A stretch of 33,401 nt of DNA from contig CALGNO010000220.1 of assembly GCA_937958625.1 (NCBI GenBank), positions 1 to 33,401 on the forward strand, given 5' to 3'. The position numbers were made by a program, and so were the translations under genes. Below, piece after piece: positions 15,974 through 22,865 of the stretch. Each line of letters opens with the position of its first letter. Positions within the stretch are counted from its first letter, which is position 1. The notes under the pieces are model-generated. The model was not told where the DNA came from. It worked only from the letters and a program-made list of their open reading frames with translations, and ran no database searches. This stretch comes from an uncultured Neomegalonema sp. GTDB taxonomy: Bacteria > Pseudomonadota > Alphaproteobacteria > Rhodobacterales > Rhodobacteraceae.

Positions 15974-16753
15974 TCAAAGCGTGCCAGGATAGCCGCCGCC
16001 ATCCATCAGCAGGTTTTGACCCGTGACATATCCGGCGTGTTGCGAGCACAGAAACGCGCAATAGGCACCGAACTCGTCCGGTTGGCCGAAGCGTCGGCTG
16101 GGATTGCCCTGTTTGCGGGCCTCGGTGATGTCCGCCACTGCCTTGCCCGTTTTATCGGCGGCATTCTGAAAGTTGCTTTTCAGCCGGTCTGTCTCGAATG
16201 GACCGGGCAGGAGGTTATTGATCGTCACCCCATGGCGAGCGACTTGCCGCGAAACACCAGCGACGAACCCGGTCAACCCGGCCCGCGCACCATTGGACAG
16301 GCCAAGTTCCGGGATCGGGGCTTTCACTGAAACCGACGTGATATTGACGATCCGGCCCCATTCCCGCTCGATCATTCCCGGCAGGACCGCTTTCATCAGC
16401 AGGATTGGCGTCAGCATATTCTGCTCGACTGCCGACAGCCATTCATCCCGGCCCCAGTCGTTATAATCTCCGGGGGGCGGCCCTCCGGCGTTGTTGATGA
16501 GAATGTCTACGGTCCCGGCGGCCTCCAGCACGGCGGCCTGACCCTCGGGCGTTGCGATATCGGCAACGACGGGCGTGACCGAAACGCCATGGGCGGCGGT
16601 GATGGCATTTGCCGTCGCCTCAAGCGTTTCAGCCGTTCGGCCATTGATGACGAGACTGACGCCCTCAGCCGCCAATGCTTCGGCACAGCCGCGCCCCAGC
16701 CCCCGCGACGATGCGCAGACGATGGCGCGCTTTCCTGTCAGTCCCAAGTCCAT
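15974..16753 (-). CDS. SDR family oxidoreductase with altered active site
   Basis: A 259-residue Rossmann protein. The cofactor motif is ASSRGLGRG (residues 14-22) rather than GxxxGxG. NNAGG and the Ser of NITSVS are present. Where classical SDRs have YxxxK, this protein reads LSNGARAG, which aligns as SxxxR, so both the catalytic Tyr and Lys are missing. I recall the same change in a recognised subgroup usually labelled 3-oxoacyl-ACP reductase-like, so true ketoreductase activity is doubtful. The C-terminus (GQNLLMDGGGYPG) is typical. The ATG sits 1-2 nt after the T-run of a strong terminator hairpin, and its ribosome-binding site (GGGAGGG) lies in that hairpin. It follows mscL on the same strand. 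Confidence 0.9.
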   Translation of the reverse strand: MDLGLTGKRAIVCASSRGLGRGCAEALAAEGVSLVINGRTAETLEATANAITAAHGVSVTPVVADIATPEGQAAVLEAAGTVDILINNAGGPPPGDYNDWGRDEWLSAVEQNMLTPILLMKAVLPGMIEREWGRIVNITSVSVKAPIPELGLSNGARAGLTGFVAGVSRQVARHGVTINNLLPGPFETDRLKSNFQNAADKTGKAVADITEARKQGNPSRRFGQPDEFGAYCAFLCSQHAGYVTGQNLLMDGGGYPGTL

Positions 16754-16754
16754 G

Positions 16755-16786
16755 AAAAAGCCCTCCCGAACGGTGTTCGGAAGGGC
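16755..16786 (-). terminator. Strong intrinsic terminator after mscL, overlapping the SDR ribosome-binding site
   Basis: On the minus strand GCCCTTCCGAAC-ACC-GTTCGGGAGGGC forms a 12-bp stem with one G:U pair, followed by TTTTTC. This is a textbook intrinsic terminator. The right arm contains GGGAGGG, the only Shine-Dalgarno-like sequence for the SDR gene, whose ATG follows the T-run. Confidence 0.8.
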
Positions 16787-16814
16787 ATATCACGCCGCGC
16801 CAGAGCGGTATAGG

Positions 16815-17216
16815 TCAGCTCGCGCTGCGGCCCTTTAGGGCGTCGCGGATTTCTTCGAGCAGAACTTCGTTGCGGGGCGTTTCTTCGACTTCTTCTTCCG
16901 CTTCGTTCTTGAGGCGGTTGATCGACTTGATAATCATAAAGAGGACGAAGGCCACGATGATGAATGAGATCAGCGCGTTCAGGAACAGGCCGTATTTGAT
17001 CAGGACCGGATCGCCGCCATCGACACCGCTGCCGAGATTGATTGCCAGCGAAGAGAAATCGACGCCGCCGGTGACGTAGCCGACGAGCGGCATGATCATA
17101 TCGCCAACCAGCGAGGTCACGATCGACGTGAAGGCCGCGCCGATGACGATACCCACGGCCATGTCGACCATGTTGCCTTTGACTGCAAATTCCTTGAACT
17201 CAGTGAGCATACCCAT
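16815..17216 (-). CDS. mscL: Large-conductance mechanosensitive channel
   Basis: A homopentameric inner-membrane channel that opens under membrane tension to release solutes after osmotic downshock. At 133 residues it has the standard layout: amphipathic N-terminus ([12 protein letters not shown]), TM1 ([22 protein letters not shown]), a periplasmic loop with GGVDFSS, TM2 ([20 protein letters not shown]) and a charged C-terminal helix ([20 protein letters not shown]). AAGGA lies 8 nt before the first ATG, supporting MGML rather than the Met two codons on. The gene lies 85 bp after pheT with a hairpin in between, and ends before a strong terminator. Confidence 0.97.
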   Translation of the reverse strand: MGMLTEFKEFAVKGNMVDMAVGIVIGAAFTSIVTSLVGDMIMPLVGYVTGGVDFSSLAINLGSGVDGGDPVLIKYGLFLNALISFIIVAFVLFMIIKSINRLKNEAEEEVEETPRNEVLLEEIRDALKGRSAS

Positions 17217-17247
17217 AATGCTTATCCTTTATTATATGACACGTTTC

Positions 17248-17284
17248 GTAGCGCCACTTCGCATATGCGAAACGGCAAAGCTAC
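17248..17284 (-). other. Long hairpin between pheT and mscL
   Basis: On the minus strand GTAGC-ttt-GCC-gt-TTCGC-atat-GCGAA-gt-GGC-GCTAC pairs over 13 bp with a TTT bulge and a small internal loop. No T-run follows. It could be an mscL leader structure or a processed end of the pheT transcript. A TATAAT just downstream is too close to the ATG to be a standard -10 for a leader containing the ribosome-binding site. Confidence 0.4.
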
Positions 17285-17301
17285 TGCGACAAAATGACCA
17301 C

Positions 17302-19734
17302 CTAGCCCCGCAGAGAACCGCCGGTTGCTTTCTCGACTGACGCGACAACCTTGGCAGCGACCGCCTCAATCTGTTCATCCTTGAGCGTGCTGTCCTTGGG
17401 TTGCAGGCGGACGACAATGGCGACGGATTTCTTGCCCTCGCCAAGCTGCGTCGCCGCCTTTGGGCCGTCGAAGACGTCGAAGACCCGCACCTCTTCGATC
17501 AGCGCCTTATCGGCCCCGCGCGCGGCCTTGCGGATGGCTTCGGTCTCCAGTTTGTCATCAACAACAAACGCGAAGTCACGCTCGACGGCCTGCAAATCGT
17601 TCAGCGTCAGAGCCGGGCGAGCTTTCGTTTTTGCTTTCGGAAACGGAACATTCTCGAGGTATATAACGAAAGCGGCAGCTGGGCCTTCGATATCAAGCGC
17701 CGACCAGAACTTTGGGCTAATCTCTCCAAATTCAGCAATAGTGTTTTTTGGTCCTAGTTTGAAAACAGCTGAGCGATTGGGATGATACTGCTCGGGAGCG
17801 TTTCGCAAAGATTGCAATCTTTCGACAGGCGCACCGAGTGCATACAAAACGCTTTCCACATCTGATTTTACGTCGAAGAAGCTCACTTCATGCTGCGCAT
17901 CCATCCAGTTTCGGTCACCTAGTTTTCCCAAGCGAATGCCACCAGCAACCAATATTTCTTCGCCCGGTTCAGCGCCAGAAAAAACTGTTCCCACTTCAAA
18001 TAGCGCGAGGTTTTTGAACCCTCTAGCACTATTGCGTGCAGCGGCATGAAAAAGCCCGGGGAGCAAACTAGGACGCATGTCAGACATCAAATTTGATATT
18101 GGATTTTCAAGTTTCATCTCTGAGTGCGCGCCACCGAATAAAGCCGCTTGTAAACTGCTGATGAAGCTGTAGGTGACGCATTCGTTCATCCCCTGCGCCG
18201 CCAGCGCCCTGCGCGCGGTCGCAACGCGCCGTTGCATCGGGGTCATGCTGCGTTTCAGGGTGCCGGTGGTCATGCGCGGCAAAGGCTGAGACTCAAGGCC
18301 GGTTAGCGAGGCAACCCGCGCGATCTCTTCAACCAGATCGGCTTCGCCATGCACGTCGGGACGCCAAGGCGGCACCGATACCTTCACCGGATCACCGGGG
18401 GCGACACCGAAGCCAAGCGCCTCCAGAATCCGCACCTGTTCGGCGGGGGCGACCGTCATGCCGACGAGGGTTTCGACCCGGTCGGCGCGCAGGTCATAGC
18501 TGCGCGCGGTATCGGGGGGCGATCCGGCGACGACAATTTCCGACGCCTCACCGCCGCAGAGATCGAGGACCATCTTCGTCGCCAGCTCCATGCCTTCACG
18601 AGCGAATTCAGGGTCGATTCCGCGCTCGAAGCGATAGCGGGCGTCGGAGTTGATCTTCAGCTTGCGCCCGGTCGCCGCCGTGCGAACGGGGTCGAAATAG
18701 GCGCTCTCGATGAAGACATTCACGGTCTCCTCGGTACAGCCCGAGACTTCGCCGCCCATGACACCGCCGATACCCTCCGGCCCTGCATCGTCGCAGATCA
18801 GCGTCATTGCATCATCGAAGGCATATTCCTTGCCATCCAGCGCAAGCAGGCTTTCACCGGGCCGGGACAGGCGCACATGAATGTTGCCGGTGACCTTATC
18901 CGCATCGAAGACATGCAGGGGCCGCGCGCGGTCGAAGGTCATGAAATTCGTCATATCGACCAGCGCATTGATCGGGCGCAGGCCGATGGCCTTTAGCTGG
19001 CGTTGCAGCCAATCGGGCGACGGGCCGTTCTTTACGCCGCGTATGTAGCGACCCACGAATAGCGGACAGGCCTTGTCACTTACGTCGTCTTTCAGCATCA
19101 CGCCGATGGGCGACGGGAAGGTGCCGGGTATCGCCTCGGTCGGGGCCGGTTTCAGGGTGCCGATGCCGCGCGCTGCCAGATCGCGCGCCACGCCGCGCAC
19201 CCCGAGGGCATCGGGACGGTTCGGCGTTATGGCGATGTCGATCACCGGATCATTCAGGTCGCGATAGTCGATGAACCGCGCGCCCATCGGGGCATCCTCG
19301 GGCAGGTCGATAATACCGTCATGGTCGTCGGAGATCATCAACTCGCGTTCCGAGCACAACATTCCGTTCGATTCGACACCGCGGATGACACCGGGCTTCA
19401 GATCAACGCCCGTCCCCGGAACATGGGTGCCCGTGGGCGCAAAGACACCGACCAGACCGGTCCGCGCATTGGGCGCGCCGCAAACGACCTGCACTTCTTC
19501 CGACGGTGCATCGGGACCGTTCGGCCATGCCTCGACCCGGCAAAGGCGCAGGCGGTCGGCATTGGGATGCTGCACCGCTTCGATCACGCGGCAGATGCGA
19601 AATGCGCCGAGGGTGTCGGCAGGGTTCTCGACCCCCTCGACCTCCAGGCCCAAATCGGTGAGGGCCTCGGCAATCTCTTCGACGCCCGCCTCGGTTTCGA
19701 GATGGGTCTTGAGCCAGGAAAGCGTGAATTTCAT
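17302..19734 (-). CDS. pheT: Phenylalanyl-tRNA synthetase beta subunit
   Basis: The 810-residue beta chain of the alpha2-beta2 PheRS, which charges tRNA-Phe in the cytoplasm and edits Tyr-tRNA-Phe. The N-terminus (MKFTLSWLKTHL) leads into the EMAP/tRNA-binding domain (residues 40-150, QVVCGAPNA), then B3/B4 editing and B5 domains. The catalytic-like core and C-terminal anticodon-binding domain follow (AIVVRLQPKDSTLKDEQ). Residues about 520-700 are encoded by DNA of clearly lower GC than the rest of the gene, yet the reading frame and family motifs are intact. It is not next to pheS, which lies 5.3 kb away on the same strand. Its likely ribosome-binding site (AGGCGG) lies in a perfect hairpin 8-12 nt upstream. 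Confidence 0.97.
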   Translation of the reverse strand: MKFTLSWLKTHLETEAGVEEIAEALTDLGLEVEGVENPADTLGAFRICRVIEAVQHPNADRLRLCRVEAWPNGPDAPSEEVQVVCGAPNARTGLVGVFAPTGTHVPGTGVDLKPGVIRGVESNGMLCSERELMISDDHDGIIDLPEDAPMGARFIDYRDLNDPVIDIAITPNRPDALGVRGVARDLAARGIGTLKPAPTEAIPGTFPSPIGVMLKDDVSDKACPLFVGRYIRGVKNGPSPDWLQRQLKAIGLRPINALVDMTNFMTFDRARPLHVFDADKVTGNIHVRLSRPGESLLALDGKEYAFDDAMTLICDDAGPEGIGGVMGGEVSGCTEETVNVFIESAYFDPVRTAATGRKLKINSDARYRFERGIDPEFAREGMELATKMVLDLCGGEASEIVVAGSPPDTARSYDLRADRVETLVGMTVAPAEQVRILEALGFGVAPGDPVKVSVPPWRPDVHGEADLVEEIARVASLTGLESQPLPRMTTGTLKRSMTPMQRRVATARRALAAQGMNECVTYSFISSLQAALFGGAHSEMKLENPISNLMSDMRPSLLPGLFHAAARNSARGFKNLALFEVGTVFSGAEPGEEILVAGGIRLGKLGDRNWMDAQHEVSFFDVKSDVESVLYALGAPVERLQSLRNAPEQYHPNRSAVFKLGPKNTIAEFGEISPKFWSALDIEGPAAAFVIYLENVPFPKAKTKARPALTLNDLQAVERDFAFVVDDKLETEAIRKAARGADKALIEEVRVFDVFDGPKAATQLGEGKKSVAIVVRLQPKDSTLKDEQIEAVAAKVVASVEKATGGSLRG
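17640..18175. other. Low-GC block inside pheT
   Basis: Counting bases by hand, 17701-18180 contains 228 G+C of 480 (47.5%), with 60-base lines as low as 37%. The lines just outside are about 58% (17581-17640) and about 70% (18181-18240). Edges are therefore fairly sharp. The coding strand of the block uses AAA, GAA, ATT, ATA and GTT freely, unlike the rest of the gene. The protein remains a normal PheRS beta core. Confidence 0.75.
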
Positions 19735-19744
19735 CGGTCGGGGT

Positions 19745-19770
19745 CCGCCTGCGGTAAGATGTGCAGGCGG
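19745..19770 (-). promoter_or_regulatory. Hairpin directly upstream of pheT
   Basis: Perfect 8-bp arms CCGCCTGC / GCAGGCGG with a 10-nt loop, ending 10 nt before the pheT ATG. The 3' arm on the minus strand contains AGGCGG, the best Shine-Dalgarno candidate. It could act as a translation gate for pheT, or as the 3'-end hairpin of the oxidase operon. Confidence 0.4.
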
Positions 19771-19800
19771 TTTAGCCGAAATGATCCGCCGCGCAAAGGC

Positions 19801-19908
19801 TCAGAGGATCGCAGCCCGGATTACGAGCGCGATGGCGTAGATCGTACCGACCCCCGCCAGCCAGATTCCGACGAACCAGGCCAGCCTCGCCCATGTCTGC
19901 CGCCGCAT
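19801..19908 (-). CDS. DUF2474-type small subunit of the bd-like oxidase
   Basis: A 35-residue membrane protein: a short basic head (MRRQTWARLAW), then one hydrophobic helix (FVGIWLAGVGTIYAIALVI) and a short tail (RAAIL). It overlaps the cydB stop by one base (TGATG), so it is translated with the oxidase. Size, position and the W..R start match DUF2474 proteins, which accompany cyanide-insensitive bd oxidases and parallel E. coli CydX, a helix that stabilises the heme region. The CydX-like function is inference. Confidence 0.85.
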   Translation of the reverse strand: MRRQTWARLAWFVGIWLAGVGTIYAIALVIRAAIL

Positions 19909-20912
19909 CAGTGATACCCGTGCTCGGGCTTCACCTTACCCCAGAACACGTAATAGGCGTAGATCGTGTAGCCGAGGATCATCGGGATCAGCACCACCGT
20001 CCCGACCAGTGCAAACATCAGGCTCTTGTCCGGGGCCGCAGCCTCGTAGATCGAGAGGCTCGGCGGCACGATATAGGGATAAAAGCTGATCCCGATGCCG
20101 ATAAAGCCGAGCACGAACAGCGAGACCGCCGCCACGAACGGAGAATGATCGCGCTTGTCGCGCAGGCCGGTGAAGAGGATGTAGCTGGTATAGAGCAGTA
20201 GCACCGGCATGATCGCCGTGAACAGCAGCGACGGCCATGCGAACCAGCGACCGAAATATACCGCATCCAAAAACGGCGTCCAGAGGCTCACCACACCCAT
20301 CAGGGCAAGGGTTGCATAGGCGAGCTTAAAGCTGATTTTCCGCATCCGCTCCTGAAACATGTCCTCGATCTTCATGTTCAGCCATGTCGCGCCCAGCAGC
20401 GTGTAGCCGACGGTGACACCAACGCCGGTCAGGATCGAATACGGCGTCAGCCAGTCCCACCAGCCGCCCGCATAGGCGCGGTTCTCGATCTCGATGCCCT
20501 GCACCAGCGCCCCCAACGCCACGCCCTGGGTAAAGGCCGCAACGACCGATCCGCCGAAGAAGGCGAAGTTCCACACGCCCTTCCACCGCTTGGTCCGCCA
20601 GCGATACTCGAAGGCAACGCCGCGAAAGACCAGCGCGAGCAGCATGGCGGTAATGGGCACATAGAGCGCGGGCAAAACGGTGGCATAGGCCAGCGGAAAC
20701 ACGGCGAACAGACCGCCGCCGCCAAGGACCAGCCACGTCTCATTGCCATCCCAGACCGGAGCGACCGAGTTCATTGCCAGATCGCGCTCGGCCTCGCTTT
20801 CGAGAAACGGGAACAGGATACCGATTCCGAGATCGAAGCCGTCGAGCACCACATAGACCAGTACCGCGAACGCGATGATACCCGCCCAGATGAAAGGAAG
20901 ATCGAGTTCCAT
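19908..20912 (-). CDS. cydB: Cytochrome bd-type ubiquinol oxidase subunit II
   Basis: The heme-free partner of the quinol oxidase, 334 residues with about eight to nine membrane helices. Landmarks are LDGFDLGIGILFPF (residues 21-34), PVWDGNETWLVLGGGGLFAVFP (two consecutive loops/helices) and VFRGVAFEYRWR. The ATG at 20910-20912 begins MELDLPFIW, the usual start, and lies 4 nt after the cydA stop. An earlier in-frame ATG would lie inside cydA. The subunit completes a proton-motive, non-pumping oxidase that reduces O2 with ubiquinol. The DUF2474 gene overlaps its stop. Confidence 0.96.
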   Translation of the reverse strand: MELDLPFIWAGIIAFAVLVYVVLDGFDLGIGILFPFLESEAERDLAMNSVAPVWDGNETWLVLGGGGLFAVFPLAYATVLPALYVPITAMLLALVFRGVAFEYRWRTKRWKGVWNFAFFGGSVVAAFTQGVALGALVQGIEIENRAYAGGWWDWLTPYSILTGVGVTVGYTLLGATWLNMKIEDMFQERMRKISFKLAYATLALMGVVSLWTPFLDAVYFGRWFAWPSLLFTAIMPVLLLYTSYILFTGLRDKRDHSPFVAAVSLFVLGFIGIGISFYPYIVPPSLSIYEAAAPDKSLMFALVGTVVLIPMILGYTIYAYYVFWGKVKPEHGYH

Positions 20913-20916
20913 CGTC

Positions 20917-22332
20917 TTACTCCCCCACCATCGCGGTCGAATTGAGCTGTTGGATCGGCGTGATGCCCGAGGTCCGGGTTGGGCCGTCTTCGGGATCAAG
21001 CTCGATCTCGACCTCTTTCGGCGGCATGCCCATCAGGCGCAGCAGATAATACGTCCCCGCTCCGAAGATGAAAAAGTATACGATGATGAAGGCGGTCAGC
21101 GAGGCGGCAACGGCGGGGGCCTCGATCGGGGCAAGGGATTCCGATGTGCGCATGTAGCCGTAGACGGTGTAGGGCTGTCGGCCCACTTCGGTCGTGATCC
21201 AGCCCGCCAGCACGGCGACGAAGCCCGACGGTCCCATCGCCACCATCGCCCGGTGCAGCCACGGTGCCTCATAAAGCTTGCCCTGCCAGCGCCGCCACAG
21301 GCTCCAGATACCAAGCGCCAGCATGGCAAAGCCAATCGAGATCATCACGCGAAAGCTGTAAAAGACGATGGCGACGGGCGGCTCCTGATCGTCGGGAATC
21401 GTATCCAGACCATCGAGGGGCGCGTTGAGATCATGCTTTAGGATCAGGCTCGAAAGCTTTGGTATTTCGATGGCATAGTCGATCCGCTTCTCATCTTCGT
21501 TCGGAATTCCGAACAGGATCAGCGGGCCGCCCTCCGGATAGCTGTCGTAATGACCTTCCATGGCCATCACCTTCGCCGGTTGATGCTCCAGGGTGTTGAG
21601 ACCGTGCAGGTCGCCCGCGACGATCTGCAACGGGGTCACGATGACGGCCATCCACATCGCCATCGAGAACATCTTGCGGGCTCGCGGGTTCTCGCGATTG
21701 CGCAGCAAATGCAGCGCGCCGGTGGCACCGACGACGAAGGCGGTCGTCAGATAAGCGGCCAGAACCATGTGCAACAGGCGATAAGGGAAGGACGGGTTGA
21801 AGACGATAGCCCACCAGTCCTCGGGCACGAACTGGCCGTTTTCGGCAATGCTGAAACCCGCCGGGGTATGCATCCACGAATTCACCGACAGAATCCACGT
21901 TGCCGACAGCAAGGTGCCAAAGGCGACCATGCCGGTTGCGAACATGTGCAGACCGGGACCTACGCGGTCCCGCCCGAACAGCATGATCCCGAGAAATCCG
22001 GCTTCCAAAAAGAATGCCGATAATATCTCGTAGGCCATCAGCGGCCCGATAACCGGCCCCGCGCGATCAGAGAATACCGACCAGTTGGTGCCGAACTGAT
22101 ACGACATGACGATGCCGGATACGACACCCATGCCGAAAGCGACGGCGAAAATTTTCTTCCAATAGTTGAAGAGCGACAGATAGACCGGGTTCTTTTTCCA
22201 CAGCCAGAGGGCATTCAGAACAGCGAGGTAACTCGCGAGGCCGATTGAAAATGCTGGAAAAACAATGTGAAAAGAGACTGTGAATGCAAATTGTATCCGC
22301 GCCAGCAACTCAGCCGTCATTCCGTCGAACAT
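20917..22332 (-). CDS. cydA: Cytochrome bd-type ubiquinol oxidase subunit I (cyanide-insensitive, short Q-loop)
   Basis: The heme-carrying subunit, 471 residues. His22 (FTVSFHIVFPAFSIG) is the distal heme ligand position; the His in YRLLHMVLAAYL and a Met in the later helix complete the set. The quinol loop (VAGDLHGLNTLEHQPAKVMAMEG) and GRQPYTVYGYMRT are conserved. The protein is some 50 residues shorter than E. coli CydA, missing the C-terminal Q-loop insert, which with the DUF2474 partner points to the CioA (cyanide-insensitive) branch. Such oxidases have high oxygen affinity and resist cyanide, sulfide or NO. GGAGA stands 7-8 nt before the ATG. It is first in cydA-cydB-DUF2474. No FNR-type box is evident upstream. 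Confidence 0.96.
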   Translation of the reverse strand: MFDGMTAELLARIQFAFTVSFHIVFPAFSIGLASYLAVLNALWLWKKNPVYLSLFNYWKKIFAVAFGMGVVSGIVMSYQFGTNWSVFSDRAGPVIGPLMAYEILSAFFLEAGFLGIMLFGRDRVGPGLHMFATGMVAFGTLLSATWILSVNSWMHTPAGFSIAENGQFVPEDWWAIVFNPSFPYRLLHMVLAAYLTTAFVVGATGALHLLRNRENPRARKMFSMAMWMAVIVTPLQIVAGDLHGLNTLEHQPAKVMAMEGHYDSYPEGGPLILFGIPNEDEKRIDYAIEIPKLSSLILKHDLNAPLDGLDTIPDDQEPPVAIVFYSFRVMISIGFAMLALGIWSLWRRWQGKLYEAPWLHRAMVAMGPSGFVAVLAGWITTEVGRQPYTVYGYMRTSESLAPIEAPAVAASLTAFIIVYFFIFGAGTYYLLRLMGMPPKEVEIELDPEDGPTRTSGITPIQQLNSTAMVGE

Positions 22333-22408
22333 GCGATGTCTCCAGCGTACTTTTAGCGCGTTATTCCACGCATCTAGAGCTATGAGACAAATAGTCAGGG
22401 GCAGATAT

Positions 22409-22439
22409 GCGACCGGCGGGCACAGGGGCTACCGGTCGC
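22409..22439 (-). terminator. Hairpin between the 76-residue Tat protein and cydA
   Basis: Perfect 8-bp arms GCGACCGG / CCGGTCGC with a 15-nt loop start 9 nt after the upstream stop codon. No T-run follows on the minus strand (ATATCTG). Probably a weak terminator or 3'-end stabiliser separating the two genes. Confidence 0.45.
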
Positions 22440-22447
22440 ACCGCGCC

Positions 22448-22678
22448 TTAGGCCGCCATGTAGGCGAATGTCGAGAAGCTGTTCGCATCGGCGCGATAGA
22501 ACGTCATCGTATTGCGGTCGCTGTCGAACACATAGGCAGGCGTCGGCCCGCGGTCTTTGAGGGCCGCGCGCTGGTTCAAGCGCTCTGCCGGGGAAGCGGC
22601 GGCCATCGCCGTGCGGCTGATAATTGCGGGAGCGGCGGCAAGCGCTGCGGTCGATTTCAGGAAGTCGCGTTTATTCAC
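22448..22678 (-). CDS. Small Tat-signal protein of unknown function
   Basis: 76 residues from a GTG with GGAG 7 nt upstream. The N-terminus NKRDFLKSTAALAAAPAI is a twin-arginine-like signal with Lys-Arg in place of Arg-Arg, followed by TAMAA, a plausible cleavage site near residue 27. The mature ~48 residues (ASPAERLNQRAALK ... FSTFAYMAA) contain no cysteine and no motif I recognise. A possible promoter lies upstream on the minus strand (TTGTAT, 18 nt, TATATC). It stands just before the oxidase operon on the same strand, but a hairpin separates them, so a functional link is unproven. It could be a remnant of a longer Tat substrate. Confidence 0.7.
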   Translation of the reverse strand: MNKRDFLKSTAALAAAPAIISRTAMAAASPAERLNQRAALKDRGPTPAYVFDSDRNTMTFYRADANSFSTFAYMAA

Positions 22679-22865
22679 AAGAGGTCTCCAGTGTCGATGT
22701 GCGACGCGGCACAACACTAGATATATGGATATGCTCTCGCCAGATACAACATTCAGTGCTTTCGTTTGCTGCTTTCGCCGCTAACAGGTGTGTCGCAAAA
22801 TTTTTCGCCTCTAGCGCGTTTCTGATCCTGTGGTAGCATTGCGCAACCAACGGAAAGGAAGATCC

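Noticed and set aside
17217-17247. TATAAT just upstream of mscL as a -10 box
   Set aside because: It is only 14 nt from the ATG and overlaps the ribosome-binding site, so it would leave no usable leader; not called as a promoter.
22750-22865. AT-rich inverted repeat around GCAAAATTTTTCGC upstream of the duplicated exported protein
   Set aside because: Imperfect and very short; could be part of a promoter but no spacing to a -35/-10 pair can be defended.
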